DNA of 64,000 nucleotides from Acidobacteriota bacterium (GTDB taxonomy: Bacteria > Acidobacteriota > JAAYUB01): positions 62,001 to 126,000 of the forward strand of contig JAKQOW010000017.1 of the NCBI GenBank assembly GCA_029565065.1, read 5' to 3'. The position numbers and the translations under genes are program-made. Of this stretch, positions 40,142 to 48,026 are shown piece after piece (the stretch's first letter is position 1; the number at the start of each line of letters is the position of its first letter). The notes under the pieces are model-generated. The model was not told the DNA's origin. It ran no database searches and saw only the letters and a program-made list of their open reading frames with translations.

Positions 40142-41396
40142 GCACCTGTGCGCCCGCTGCGGCGCCTGCGTACCGGCCTGCCCCCACGGCGTGCTGGCTC
40201 TCGATGCGGAGCTTTTCCCGTTCTACGCCCGGGAGTCGGCCTGCACCGAGTGCCGGCGCTGCCTGGCCGTGTGTCCGGGCGTGGCGGTGGATTTTCGCGC
40301 GCCGGCCGCGGACCGAGCGGACGTCCACCCGCTCCTCGGCGCGTACCGGGACGTCTGGCAGGCGTGCAGCCGGGATGCGGCCATCCGGGAGCGGGCCAGT
40401 TCGGGCGGAGCCGTGACCGCCCTCATTTCAGAAGGCCTGCGCGCGGGCGCTCTGGATGCGGTCCTGGCGGTGACCATGCGCCCCGGCGATCCCACCCGCG
40501 CTGCCTACGCCGTGCTCACCGATCCGGCCGAGGCGGAGCGATCCGGACAGGCCAAGTACCAGATCGCCCACCTGGCGGAGGTGCTGCCGGAGATCCGCCG
40601 CCACGAGCGGGTGGCCGTGGTGGGGCTGCCTTGCCATATCCACGCCCTCCGCAAGTTCGAGGCGTTGGAGCCGGACCTGGGCCGCTGCATCGCGGTCCGG
40701 CTGGGCACCTTCTGCAACGGGGTGTGCGAGCGCGAGGGCACGCTGTACCTGCTGCGCCGGCTGGGGGTGCGGCCGGAGAGTGTGCGCCACTTGGAGTACC
40801 GGCGCGGTCCCTGGCCGGGTGTTCTGTGGGTGGAGCACGACGGCGGGGCGCCGGTGGCGATCCGGCGGGACGTATACGGAGCGCTGCTTTACCTGTATCT
40901 TGCGGAACGCTGCCTGTACTGCATCGACCTGACCGCCGAGCAGGCCGACCTTTCGTTCGGCGATGCGAAGTGGGCCAACGCCCGGGGGGACGGACGTTGG
41001 TCGCACCTGATCGTGCGGACGCAGAGAGGCGCGGAATTCCTGGCCCGGATTGGGAGCGGCCTGGAGCTGCGATCCGCCGCGCCGGCGGACATCGTCCGCG
41101 AGCAGGCATACCAGTTCGATTTCAAGAAACGCCGCGCCTTTCTGCGGCTGCGCCACCGCCGGCCGGTGCCGGAATACGCCCTCGTCGAGGCGACGGCCCC
41201 GTCGGGCGGCCGGCTTCGCGAGGCGCTGTTCATGGGTGCGTACCGCTCGCGCCGGATCATCCGCGCCGGGCTGGCGGCGGTGCCGCCGGGGCTGCTGTGG
41301 TGGCTGTCCCGCCGGCTCTTTGGGCGCATCCGCCGGCACCCGCCGGATTCATCCGGCGTCAGCTCGCCGGCCGGGCCGGTGGCGCCAGGCGGCTGA
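40107..41396 (+). CDS. coenzyme F420 hydrogenase/dehydrogenase beta-subunit family protein
   Basis: 429 residues. Two ferredoxin-type clusters open the protein (CARCGACVPACP and CTECRRCLAVCPG), followed by the FrhB-like flavin domain with ASSGGAVTALISEGLR, VGLPCHIHALRKF, CNGVCEREG, and a last cysteine pair in LAERCLYCIDLT. In bacteria without F420 such proteins occur in exopolysaccharide loci, with unknown redox roles; that is the likely setting here. The C-terminus is Arg-rich. It overlaps the acyltransferase by 35 bases and, at its 3' end, the convergent hydrolase gene by 38 bases. Confidence 0.87.
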   Translation: MTSTSAKRLIPEHLCARCGACVPACPHGVLALDAELFPFYARESACTECRRCLAVCPGVAVDFRAPAADRADVHPLLGAYRDVWQACSRDAAIRERASSGGAVTALISEGLRAGALDAVLAVTMRPGDPTRAAYAVLTDPAEAERSGQAKYQIAHLAEVLPEIRRHERVAVVGLPCHIHALRKFEALEPDLGRCIAVRLGTFCNGVCEREGTLYLLRRLGVRPESVRHLEYRRGPWPGVLWVEHDGGAPVAIRRDVYGALLYLYLAERCLYCIDLTAEQADLSFGDAKWANARGDGRWSHLIVRTQRGAEFLARIGSGLELRSAAPADIVREQAYQFDFKKRRAFLRLRHRRPVPEYALVEATAPSGGRLREALFMGAYRSRRIIRAGLAAVPPGLLWWLSRRLFGRIRRHPPDSSGVSSPAGPVAPGG

Positions 41397-42798
41397 GCCA
41401 GCCCCTGACCTGCCGCGCCACATCCATCGCGACTGGTGGATCGTCGTTCGACAGCACCACCAGGGTGTACCCCTGCCCGGCGTCCACTTCCACCATCGCG
41501 TTGATCCCCGGCGCGCCGCCGGCAATGCCAATACCGGCCTCGGTGATCTGCCTGGATCGCTCCGGCGCGCCCAGGCGGCCCGCCTTCAGAGCTTCCACCA
41601 GTTTCAGCAGGTCTCCCGCCGTGGCGTAGCCGCCACCGGCGGAGCTGCCCCGGCAGGGGCGGGTGTAGACGTTGTTGCGGCGGGGCTCCCCGGAGTGCTC
41701 GCCGCCGTCCCAGCGGCGGGTGTAGCCGCTGGCCACGTTCGGAACGGGGATATCCGTTTCAAGATGGCCGCTGTCGCTCATCCCGGCGGGCTCGTAGATA
41801 TGCTCACGCACGTAATCGAAGTAGCTCTGTCCGGTTACTTTTTCGATGATGAGCCCCAGCACGACGTAGCCGCCGTTGGAATACTCGCGGCGGGCGCCCG
41901 GTTCAAAGCGGAGCGGCTCGGCGGCGAACAGCGGCAGGTAGTCGGACAGGTCCCGGATGCGGTCCTTGGCGGTGGCGGCATAGCGTTCGCCGAAGAAATC
42001 GCCGATGCCGCCCGTCATGTCCAGGAGGTGCCGCACCGTGACCTTTGCCGCGGCATCCGGGTTCGGGTAATCGGGCAGGTAGGTGCCGATGGGCGCGTCG
42101 AGTTGGAGCTTGCCCATTCCGGCGAGCTGTTCGATGGCGATCTGGGTGATGTACTTGTTGATGGAGCCCAGGTTGAAGCGGGTGTCCAATCGGTTTGGCA
42201 CGTTGTACTCGCGGCTCGCCAAGCCAAGGGCCTTTTGGAAAACCGGTGTGGCGCCCCGGGCCAGCAGGACGACGCCGGAGAACTCGTCCCGGCTTGTGCG
42301 AGTGACGAGAAGCTGATCCAGCTTTCCCACCAGTTCGGCCTCGGTGATGGGCGTCTCCGGTTCGTCCGGCCCCGGCGGGCCGTCCTGGAGGTTGAATCGC
42401 ACGCCCAGGAGCCGGTGCGGCGGCTCGGGCTCGAACGCGAATGCCAGTTCGAGCCATCCGCCCTTGGTGGTACGGGCGGTGAGGGTGATGGCCGCCGCGC
42501 CGGCGGTCCGGACCCGGACCGGCTCGAGTGTGCCGGTGTCTCCCTTGATCCGGCGCAGTGTATCCAGCCGGTTTTCCACGGGCAGCTGGGCAAGTGCCGC
42601 CGGCGTGAGGTTGTCGGTGAGGAACGCGCGCAGCGCCCCTTCGCTGGGATCATTGAAGGCGCGTACGTAACCGGCCACGCGCCGCCCGGTTTCGGTTTCC
42701 GGATAGGCGAAGGGAGCGGCGGTCTGCTGCCCGTCCGACCAGCCGCTGAGACCCATCGCCAGACAAACCGATCCGATCAGGATGATGGTTTTGATCAT
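41359..42798 (-). CDS. beta-lactamase-fold serine hydrolase (class C/esterase type)
   Basis: 479 residues. An N-terminal signal peptide (IILIGSVCLAMGLSG) and a ~130-residue DUF-like domain precede the beta-lactamase domain. The catalytic S212 and K215 are in GSINKYIT, the tyrosine in EYSNGGYVV; a SAGGGYAT segment is also typical. Family members are peptidases, esterases or D-aminopeptidases acting in the periplasm; antibiotic hydrolysis is not implied. Its 3' end overlaps the convergent F420-hydrogenase-like gene by 38 bases. An in-frame region of similarity to lipid-anchored relatives is not seen. Confidence 0.88.
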   Translation of the reverse strand: MIKTIILIGSVCLAMGLSGWSDGQQTAAPFAYPETETGRRVAGYVRAFNDPSEGALRAFLTDNLTPAALAQLPVENRLDTLRRIKGDTGTLEPVRVRTAGAAAITLTARTTKGGWLELAFAFEPEPPHRLLGVRFNLQDGPPGPDEPETPITEAELVGKLDQLLVTRTSRDEFSGVVLLARGATPVFQKALGLASREYNVPNRLDTRFNLGSINKYITQIAIEQLAGMGKLQLDAPIGTYLPDYPNPDAAAKVTVRHLLDMTGGIGDFFGERYAATAKDRIRDLSDYLPLFAAEPLRFEPGARREYSNGGYVVLGLIIEKVTGQSYFDYVREHIYEPAGMSDSGHLETDIPVPNVASGYTRRWDGGEHSGEPRRNNVYTRPCRGSSAGGGYATAGDLLKLVEALKAGRLGAPERSRQITEAGIGIAGGAPGINAMVEVDAGQGYTLVVLSNDDPPVAMDVARQVRGWLSRLAPPARPAS

Positions 42799-42952
42799 GA
42801 GGACCTCCGTTGTCAGCTAATACGCGGCAGGACGCTGGCCGTTCCGCGACAGCGAAGCCTGCGAGCGACGAGACGCGCAGGATCAACCGGCGGACGGCCC
42901 GCGGAGTCGCGGGCCGTGGGCGAGAGGTGAATATTCGAAGCGGTGCGCGCGG

Positions 42953-44023
42953 TTACGGGCGTCGGTCCGCGGTGGAAACGTCCGGTTGTACAGGTTGCCC
43001 AGCCGGTTGTAGCAGCCGGGCGCGGTGGGGCGCCAGAGTGTTCTCGCGGTAGGCGTGGCGGCCCCAGCCCATGCACAGCACCGTGACCGAGAGCAGGGCG
43101 ACGACGGCCCAGAATCTCCGGCCCACGCCCGTGTCCGGCCCCCGCAGCTCCCGCCCGATCTGGTGCATGGCCACCAGGGCGAACGCAAGGCCGGCGGTGA
43201 AGATCCCCGCCAGTTCCCAGGTCACCCCGTGCCACGGCAGAGTGAAGAAGTTCAGGGGACCCAGCGCGAGCTGCGCGAGCGAGGCGACGAGCGCCAGGCG
43301 GTAACCGAGGCGGAGCAGTTCCGACCGGGTGAAGCCGGGCACGCGCTCGGCGGCCGGGTAGGCGGGCCGCCGCATCCAGCCCACGAGGAACAGCCCGGTG
43401 GCCGCGAGCGCCGCGCAGACGAAGTGCAGGTAGCGGGGCAGCACGTTGGGCAGGAGCGTGGCGCTCCAGAAGCCGCGGACGCCGCCCCAGCGCTCCGGAA
43501 AGAGCATCAGATTCACGTTGGTCAGGAAGATGAGGGGCACCAGCAGGAGCAGAGCCACCGCCAGCCCCAGCACGCCCAGCCGCAGCGCCGGCCGGCGGGA
43601 CAATTGCTCCCAGCGGTACTTGTGGAGGTACAGCAGCAGGAACGCGGCGATGAGGATGGGCACGAGGCTGATCCACATCCGGCCCGTGAGCACGGTGGCC
43701 GGGTAGAAGAAAACGGGATACAGCGTGTTGATGGCCAGCAGCGGCGCCACCCCCAGCACCACCGCCAGGCTTTTGTTGACGGTGATGGTGGCGGCAATGG
43801 CGCGGGCCAGAGCGAGGTAGCGGGCGTCGCGGCGGCCGCGCAGCTCCGCCCACAGGGTCAGGAGCGATCCGCCCAGGAGCAGGTCCACGAACAGGATGTG
43901 CGCCAGGAAGGCCAGCACCAGGATGGCGGCGAGGGCGACGGCCGGCAGGGGGAGCGGCAGCGGAATATCGCGCAGGACGGGCATGGTCTGAGCGGTGAGG
44001 AGGGGGATCGACAGCGCGTCCAT
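42953..44023 (-). CDS. CydA-like integral membrane subunit, partner of cytochrome c fusion
   Basis: 356 residues with about eight membrane helices. The first helix contains a histidine (FLAHILFVDLLLGGSLL) and is followed by RARYLALARAIA-type cytosolic loop and a second helix, the same layout as in the gene directly upstream, so the two look like diverged members of one family related to cytochrome bd subunit I. Further histidines are in YLHKYRW, RYLHFVCAAL and VAMHQIGREL. No CxxCH motif. The start at 44023 is two bases after the upstream stop, indicating coupled expression. Heme content and catalytic role are inferred. Confidence 0.75.
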   Translation of the reverse strand: MDALSIPLLTAQTMPVLRDIPLPLPLPAVALAAILVLAFLAHILFVDLLLGGSLLTLWAELRGRRDARYLALARAIAATITVNKSLAVVLGVAPLLAINTLYPVFFYPATVLTGRMWISLVPILIAAFLLLYLHKYRWEQLSRRPALRLGVLGLAVALLLLVPLIFLTNVNLMLFPERWGGVRGFWSATLLPNVLPRYLHFVCAALAATGLFLVGWMRRPAYPAAERVPGFTRSELLRLGYRLALVASLAQLALGPLNFFTLPWHGVTWELAGIFTAGLAFALVAMHQIGRELRGPDTGVGRRFWAVVALLSVTVLCMGWGRHAYRENTLAPHRARLLQPAGQPVQPDVSTADRRP

Positions 44024-44025
44024 GG

Positions 44026-45468
44026 TCACACCCCCTTTCGCGGAGCGGCGGGCGCCGGCACCGGCAGCCGCCGGTCGGGGTTGATGAACACGCCGGCATC
44101 CTGGGCGCCCGGCGGGGCGGCGGGTCTCTGATCCACCGTCCGGATGTAGTCGACGAGGGCGCCGAGTTCGACGGCGTTGCCCGGAAACGGCGGCATGAAG
44201 TACCACGCCTTGTGCATGCGCAGGATGTAGTCCCGCATGTCGGCGGCGCCCATGGTCTGGCCGGGCGGGGCGAGGCGGCGGAAGTTGGCGGTCACTGAAT
44301 TGATGCCGGTGATGGTGTGGCAGCGGCTGCAGGCGACCAGGAACACGTCGCGTCCGGCGGCGAGGCGGTCGGGGCCGGAGGCGGCGAAGGCGGCGTGGGG
44401 CAGTACGCCGTCGCGCTGGTAGAGCGGGTATTCCGCAACCCGCAAGCCGTTGGCGTACATGTAATCTTTGATGACGTACGGCTTGCGGATGAATTCCCGC
44501 ACCCGCTCGAAGCTGCCCACGAAAAACGCCAGGCACAGGATGGGCACGACGGCCGCCGCCCGCGGCAGCCACCGCGGCAGGGCGAAGCCCCACAGCGCCA
44601 CGGCGGCAGCCGCGACCAGCGATCCCGCGATGATCGCCACCAGGGAATCGTACCACTGGCTGAAGACCAGCGTGGACACGGCGGTGGGCATGTTGCGCAT
44701 CATCTCCCCGGGGATCACGGCGCGGTAGACGAACGCCCCCACCGCGGTGAGCGGCGTCCAGACCAGCAGCCAGAGCGCGGCGTAGCGGACCGCCGGCCGG
44801 CGGATGGGGCTGTCCCGGCCGGTGAGCAGCGCCGCCAGCAGCAGCCCCACCGCCCCGCCCATCATCATGGCCAGGGCGGTCCGGAAGTAGAGCTGGGGCA
44901 CGTAGATCGGGTTGGCGAAACCGCTGAGGAAGGTCCGGGCGACCGGCCACGCGCCGGGGTCCATCATGAAGCCGAGGATGGCCACGATGATGGCCATGGT
45001 GAGCCAGGAGAAGGTGCTCAGCGCGGCGCCGAAATGGATGTGCCGGCGCTTGGCGGCGTCGGAGTCGTTAGAGCGGTGCCAACTGTAATAGTAAAGGATG
45101 ACGAACACCACCTCGAGCACGAAGACGATCCATTCGGTGAACCAGGCGCCGAAGAACACCCGGATCAGACTGCCGATGGCGTCCGGGTTGACCAGGGCGG
45201 TGGAGAGCCAGATCCCGACGCCGGTGAGCGCGCCCACGGTGGTGGTCAGGACGAAACAGACGGCCATCATCCGGCGCGCCAGATCGTCCCACGCCCGGGC
45301 CGCCTCGGGATCGGCCTGGCGGCGGCGGAATCCCAGGTACTCGATGAAGGTGATGAACGGGATGAAGCCCACCGCCAGCGCGTGGTTGACGAGGACGTGA
45401 ACCACCGCGATCACGGCGATGAGCATCCGGTTGCCCAGCCAATCCAGATGGAAGATTGGAAAATCCAT
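44026..45468 (-). CDS. bd-superfamily CydA-like protein with C-terminal cytochrome c
   Basis: 480 residues from MDFPIFHLDWLGNRM. About eight membrane helices resemble cytochrome bd subunit I: candidate heme-ligand histidines in VHVLVNHALAVGF, an acidic pair in TEWIVFVLEVVF, and a further helix FRTALAMMMGG. The quinol-loop signature GRQPW of canonical CydA is not present. After the last helix a monoheme cytochrome c follows, CSRCH at 380-384 with a candidate Met ligand in WYFMPPFPG, on the periplasmic side. This layout fits the cytochrome-c-carrying relatives of bd oxidases (OR-C-like groups), which may react with a donor other than quinol. A start 30 codons upstream is open but unconserved. 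Confidence 0.82.
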   Translation of the reverse strand: MDFPIFHLDWLGNRMLIAVIAVVHVLVNHALAVGFIPFITFIEYLGFRRRQADPEAARAWDDLARRMMAVCFVLTTTVGALTGVGIWLSTALVNPDAIGSLIRVFFGAWFTEWIVFVLEVVFVILYYYSWHRSNDSDAAKRRHIHFGAALSTFSWLTMAIIVAILGFMMDPGAWPVARTFLSGFANPIYVPQLYFRTALAMMMGGAVGLLLAALLTGRDSPIRRPAVRYAALWLLVWTPLTAVGAFVYRAVIPGEMMRNMPTAVSTLVFSQWYDSLVAIIAGSLVAAAAVALWGFALPRWLPRAAAVVPILCLAFFVGSFERVREFIRKPYVIKDYMYANGLRVAEYPLYQRDGVLPHAAFAASGPDRLAAGRDVFLVACSRCHTITGINSVTANFRRLAPPGQTMGAADMRDYILRMHKAWYFMPPFPGNAVELGALVDYIRTVDQRPAAPPGAQDAGVFINPDRRLPVPAPAAPRKGV

Positions 45469-45570
45469 GCCGGCCCCCGCAGGTTTTGATGGAGCGATTG
45501 TAGGCGATCTTCTCCCGATCATCAAGAAATCGTGAATGACTGAAAGAACCGGCGCCATTGAACCAGCGAG

Positions 45571-45642
45571 CCGGCGAATGGCGAGCCGGCAAACCGGTGA
45601 AACGGCGAAACGGCGAATTGGCGAATTGGTGAATTGGGTGTT
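45571..45642. repeat. 8-nt tandem repeat, nine degenerate units
   Basis: Units read CCGGCGAA, TGGCGAGC, CGGCAAAC, CGGTGAAA, CGGCGAAA, CGGCGAAT, TGGCGAAT, TGGTGAAT and TGGGTGTT, drifting stepwise along the array. It lies in the 398-base gap between the bd-like operon and the homocitrate-synthase gene. No ORF is supported in the gap; part of it is unusually AT-rich for this window. Confidence 0.85.
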
Positions 45643-45710
45643 AATTGGTTATTACCGGTTGCTGTTTTTATTGGCTATCTCAAGTCGAGAGTGATGCTGA
45701 AAAGACAGAA

Positions 45711-45877
45711 TCCGAAGACCGATATCCGATGTCCGAAGTCCGATGCCCATCGATCGGGAACGAGCCGCCAGCCTCGAGTCTCGAGCCTCGATTACGAGCA
45801 CGATTACGATGACGATTACGAATTACGAGCACGAACTATCAACCATCGACCATCAACTATCGACGATCAATGATCGA
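45711..45877. repeat. patchwork of 7-nt tandem repeats running into a gene end
   Basis: Three unrelated unit families follow one another: TCCGAAG-type (five 7-mers, 45711-45745), CCTCGAG-type (three 7-mers, 45772-45792) merging into a 13-base direct repeat ATTACGAGCACGA at 45791 and 45822, and alternating CTATCAA/CCATCGA-type 7-mers (six, 45836-45877). The last family covers the stop codon and final codons of the homocitrate-synthase-family gene. Confidence 0.85.
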
Positions 45878-47069
45878 CTGACGCCATGGCGCACGCCGGC
45901 GCTTCTGGCCGGGGGGTGGCGGGGGCGCGGTCAGTGCCGGCGACGCAGCGGACGATGAGGGCGAGCTCCTCCACGTCCACCGCGTGGCCACCCTGGCCGG
46001 CGGCCTTGACGGCGGTGAGCACGTCCCGGGCCAGGTCGTCGTCCGCGGCCACGCCGATCCGGTCCAGGCCGTGGCGCACCGCGGCCAGACCCGACATGTG
46101 GCCGAGAGCCACCTCGGCCCGTCGGCCCACCAGCTCCGGCGCCAGACTGGCGTAATGGCCGTTGTGGACCAGGGCGGCCCGGACGTGGCCGCCGGCGCAG
46201 TGGGTGAAGGCATAGCGGCCGGTCACGGGAAAATGCGCCGGCACCGGCCGCCGGGCGGCGCGGCTCACCAGGCGGTAGAGGGCCGGCAGCCGAGTCAGGT
46301 CCCAGCGGCCATCGCCGCCGAAGTCGCCGGCCAGCACCGCCAGGAGCTGGCCCAGGTCCACGATGCCGGCCCGCTCGCCCAGACCCAGCACCGAAGCGTC
46401 GACGATGTCGGCGCCGGCGCGGACGCCGTCCAGGGCGTTAGCCAGGGCGAGGCCGCGGTCATTGTGGCAATGGACGGCGATGAGCGGATGCGCGTCCCGC
46501 GCCGTCAGACCATCGCGGACGCGGCGGACCATGTCGTACATGTTGCGGGGCGTGCCCGGCACCAGGCAGCCGGTGGTGTCGGCGATGCTGATGATGTCGG
46601 CGCCGGCGCGCACCGCCTCGGCGGCCGCGATGACGACGTGTCGCAGGGGGCTGCGCACGGCGTCCTCGGGGGTGAACCGGATGAGCAGGCCGGGCCGCTG
46701 CGCCCGGGCCCGCGCCACTGCGGCGGCGATGCGGTCGACGGCCTGGACCAGCGTGAGTCCCTGGTCCTCCAGCCGCGCCGGGGCGACGCAGAAATAGATG
46801 CCGAGGAAATCGACGCCGCAGGCCAGCGCCGCGTCGATATCGCCGGCCAGGGCTCGGGCGTGGGCGCCGATCCGGGCCGGCAGGCCGGCGCCGGCCAGCA
46901 GGGCCACCGACTGGCGGATCGCGGGGGTGACCACCGGATGGCCGGCCTCGATGATGTCCACGCCCACGGCGGCCAGGGCCTCGGCCACCGCCAGACGCAC
47001 GTGCGTGGGGAAGGCGACGCCGGGTGACTGCTCCCCCTCCCGCAGCGTGGAATCCAGAATGCGAACCAT
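45867..47069 (-). CDS. homocitrate/isopropylmalate synthase-family enzyme
   Basis: 400 residues. It condenses acetyl-CoA with a 2-oxo acid. Signatures are the N-terminal RILDSTLREGEQSPGVAFP with the metal-binding Asp, and VHCHNDRGLALANAL with the metal histidines; GLGERAGIVDLGQLL also fits homocitrate synthase (NifV/LysS-like) better than LeuA. The C-terminal regulatory LeuA dimer domain is absent, and regulation may fall to the ACT protein encoded divergently. The start at 47069 follows GGGGAGG; a short leader ORF ends two bases upstream. The last residues (SVDH) are encoded within a tandem repeat. Substrate (oxoglutarate vs other) is inferred. Confidence 0.85.
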   Translation of the reverse strand: MVRILDSTLREGEQSPGVAFPTHVRLAVAEALAAVGVDIIEAGHPVVTPAIRQSVALLAGAGLPARIGAHARALAGDIDAALACGVDFLGIYFCVAPARLEDQGLTLVQAVDRIAAAVARARAQRPGLLIRFTPEDAVRSPLRHVVIAAAEAVRAGADIISIADTTGCLVPGTPRNMYDMVRRVRDGLTARDAHPLIAVHCHNDRGLALANALDGVRAGADIVDASVLGLGERAGIVDLGQLLAVLAGDFGGDGRWDLTRLPALYRLVSRAARRPVPAHFPVTGRYAFTHCAGGHVRAALVHNGHYASLAPELVGRRAEVALGHMSGLAAVRHGLDRIGVAADDDLARDVLTAVKAAGQGGHAVDVEELALIVRCVAGTDRAPATPRPEAPACAMASVDH

Positions 47070-47071
47070 CG

Positions 47072-47131
47072 CTACCTCCCCGCCGGCGCCGCGGCGGCGG
47101 GCCGGCTGCTGAACAGATGAACGTCGATCAT
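47072..47131 (-). CDS. candidate 19-residue leader peptide before synthase
   Basis: An ORF too short for standard gene finders: MIDVHLFSSRPAAAAPAGR, start ATG at 47131 with GGGAGG six bases upstream, TAG stop at 47072-47074, two bases before the synthase ATG and inside that gene's own ribosome site. Its good ribosome site and position suggest translational coupling or attenuation. It has no run of one regulatory codon except four alanines, so an amino-acid attenuator is not evident. Confidence 0.45.
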   Translation of the reverse strand: MIDVHLFSSRPAAAAPAGR

Positions 47132-47224
47132 GGGCAACCTCCCATTGCGAAGCTGGGGGCCAGTGTAGGGCCGTAAAACGGCGAAATAAAATTTTTGGTT
47201 ATATTTGACTAAAATAGTATATAG

Positions 47225-47240
47225 TGTTAAATATTTAACA
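47225..47240. promoter_or_regulatory. 16-bp palindrome overlapping the ACT gene start
   Basis: TGTTAAATATTTAACA is a perfect palindrome whose last base is the A of the ACT gene's ATG. TTGACT at 47205-47210 with 17 bases to TTAAAT at 47228-47233, inside the palindrome, could be a promoter; the transcript would then begin at or near the ATG. The AT-rich stretch 47171-47240 stands out sharply from its surroundings. Confidence 0.55.
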
Positions 47241-47896
47241 TGATTCCAATCGCCGCAGTCGTGGAACGTATCGTCCGAGAATCGCCGCTCCTCGGCGAGG
47301 GGTTGGCGCAGGGCATCCTGAACCTGTCGGCGGTGGCCCGTCTCATCGGGCCGCAAGTGGCGGCGGAAACCCTCAAGCCGGCGGGCGAGGGGGCCATCGT
47401 CATGGCCCTCAAGCGGCTGGCGCCCCGCCTGGCCGGGCCGCCGGGGGACGCCAAGGGGATCCTCCGCCAGATCCGCGACATCACCGTGCGCTCCAACATC
47501 GCTGAGTTCACCTATCTCAACTCGCCGGGCATCGCCGGCTGCCTCCAACGCCTGCTCCGCGAGACGACCCGCGGCGGCGACGCGTTCCTCGCGGTCACCC
47601 AGGGGGTGCACGAGGTGACGGTGCTGGCGGCCGGCGGTCTGGAGAAGCGGGTGGAAGCGATCTTCGCCGGGGAGCGGCGCGTGTCGCGACTGCCGGGACT
47701 GGCTGCGGTGGGGATCCGCTACACGCCCAAGGTGGTGGGGATGCCGGGCGTGTATTACGCCATCCTCAAGCAGTTGCTATGGGCGGGCATCAACGTCGTG
47801 GAGGTGGTGTCCACGTACACCGAGCTGACGCTGATCCTGGAAAAACGCCACGTGGACCGGGCGTTCACGGTGCTCAAGCGGTTCCTCTGGCCGTAG
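47240..47896 (+). CDS. ACT-domain protein divergent from homocitrate-synthase gene
   Basis: 218 residues. The C-terminal ~70 residues (MPGVYYAILKQLLWAGINV, VSTYTELTLILEKRHVDRAF) form an ACT domain of the aspartokinase type, a small-molecule (usually amino acid) sensor. The N-terminal ~70 (LAQGILNLSAVARLIGPQV, EGAIVMALKRLA) look like a helical domain that could be a winged-helix-like DNA-binding unit, which I cannot confirm. No ribosome site precedes the ATG, suggesting leaderless translation. Divergence from the synthase, and the lack of a regulatory domain there, suggest it senses the pathway end product and acts as a repressor or as a detached regulatory subunit. Confidence 0.7.
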   Translation: MIPIAAVVERIVRESPLLGEGLAQGILNLSAVARLIGPQVAAETLKPAGEGAIVMALKRLAPRLAGPPGDAKGILRQIRDITVRSNIAEFTYLNSPGIAGCLQRLLRETTRGGDAFLAVTQGVHEVTVLAAGGLEKRVEAIFAGERRVSRLPGLAAVGIRYTPKVVGMPGVYYAILKQLLWAGINVVEVVSTYTELTLILEKRHVDRAFTVLKRFLWP

Positions 47897-47940
47897 GGAG
47901 AAATGCGGCGGCCGGAACCATCCGGGGACTGTTGGAAAGA

Positions 47941-48002
47941 TTGAAGGTTGGAATGTTGAAAGGTTCTGCGAAACCTTCAAACCTTCAAACCTTCAAACCT
48001 TC
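47941..48002. repeat. 8-nt tandem repeat forming a long inverted repeat
   Basis: Four exact copies of AAACCTTC (47971-48002) pair imperfectly with the preceding TTGAAGGTTGGAATGTTGAAAGGTT stretch in 47941-47965, giving an arm of about 20 bases around CTGCGA. It lies between two convergent genes and may act as a bidirectional terminator. Confidence 0.75.
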
Positions 48003-48026
48003 ATTCCCCCTTGAAGTGGTCGGTCC

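Noticed and set aside
47971-48002. Short direct repeats as a CRISPR array
   Set aside because: Units are 8 nt and contiguous without spacers.
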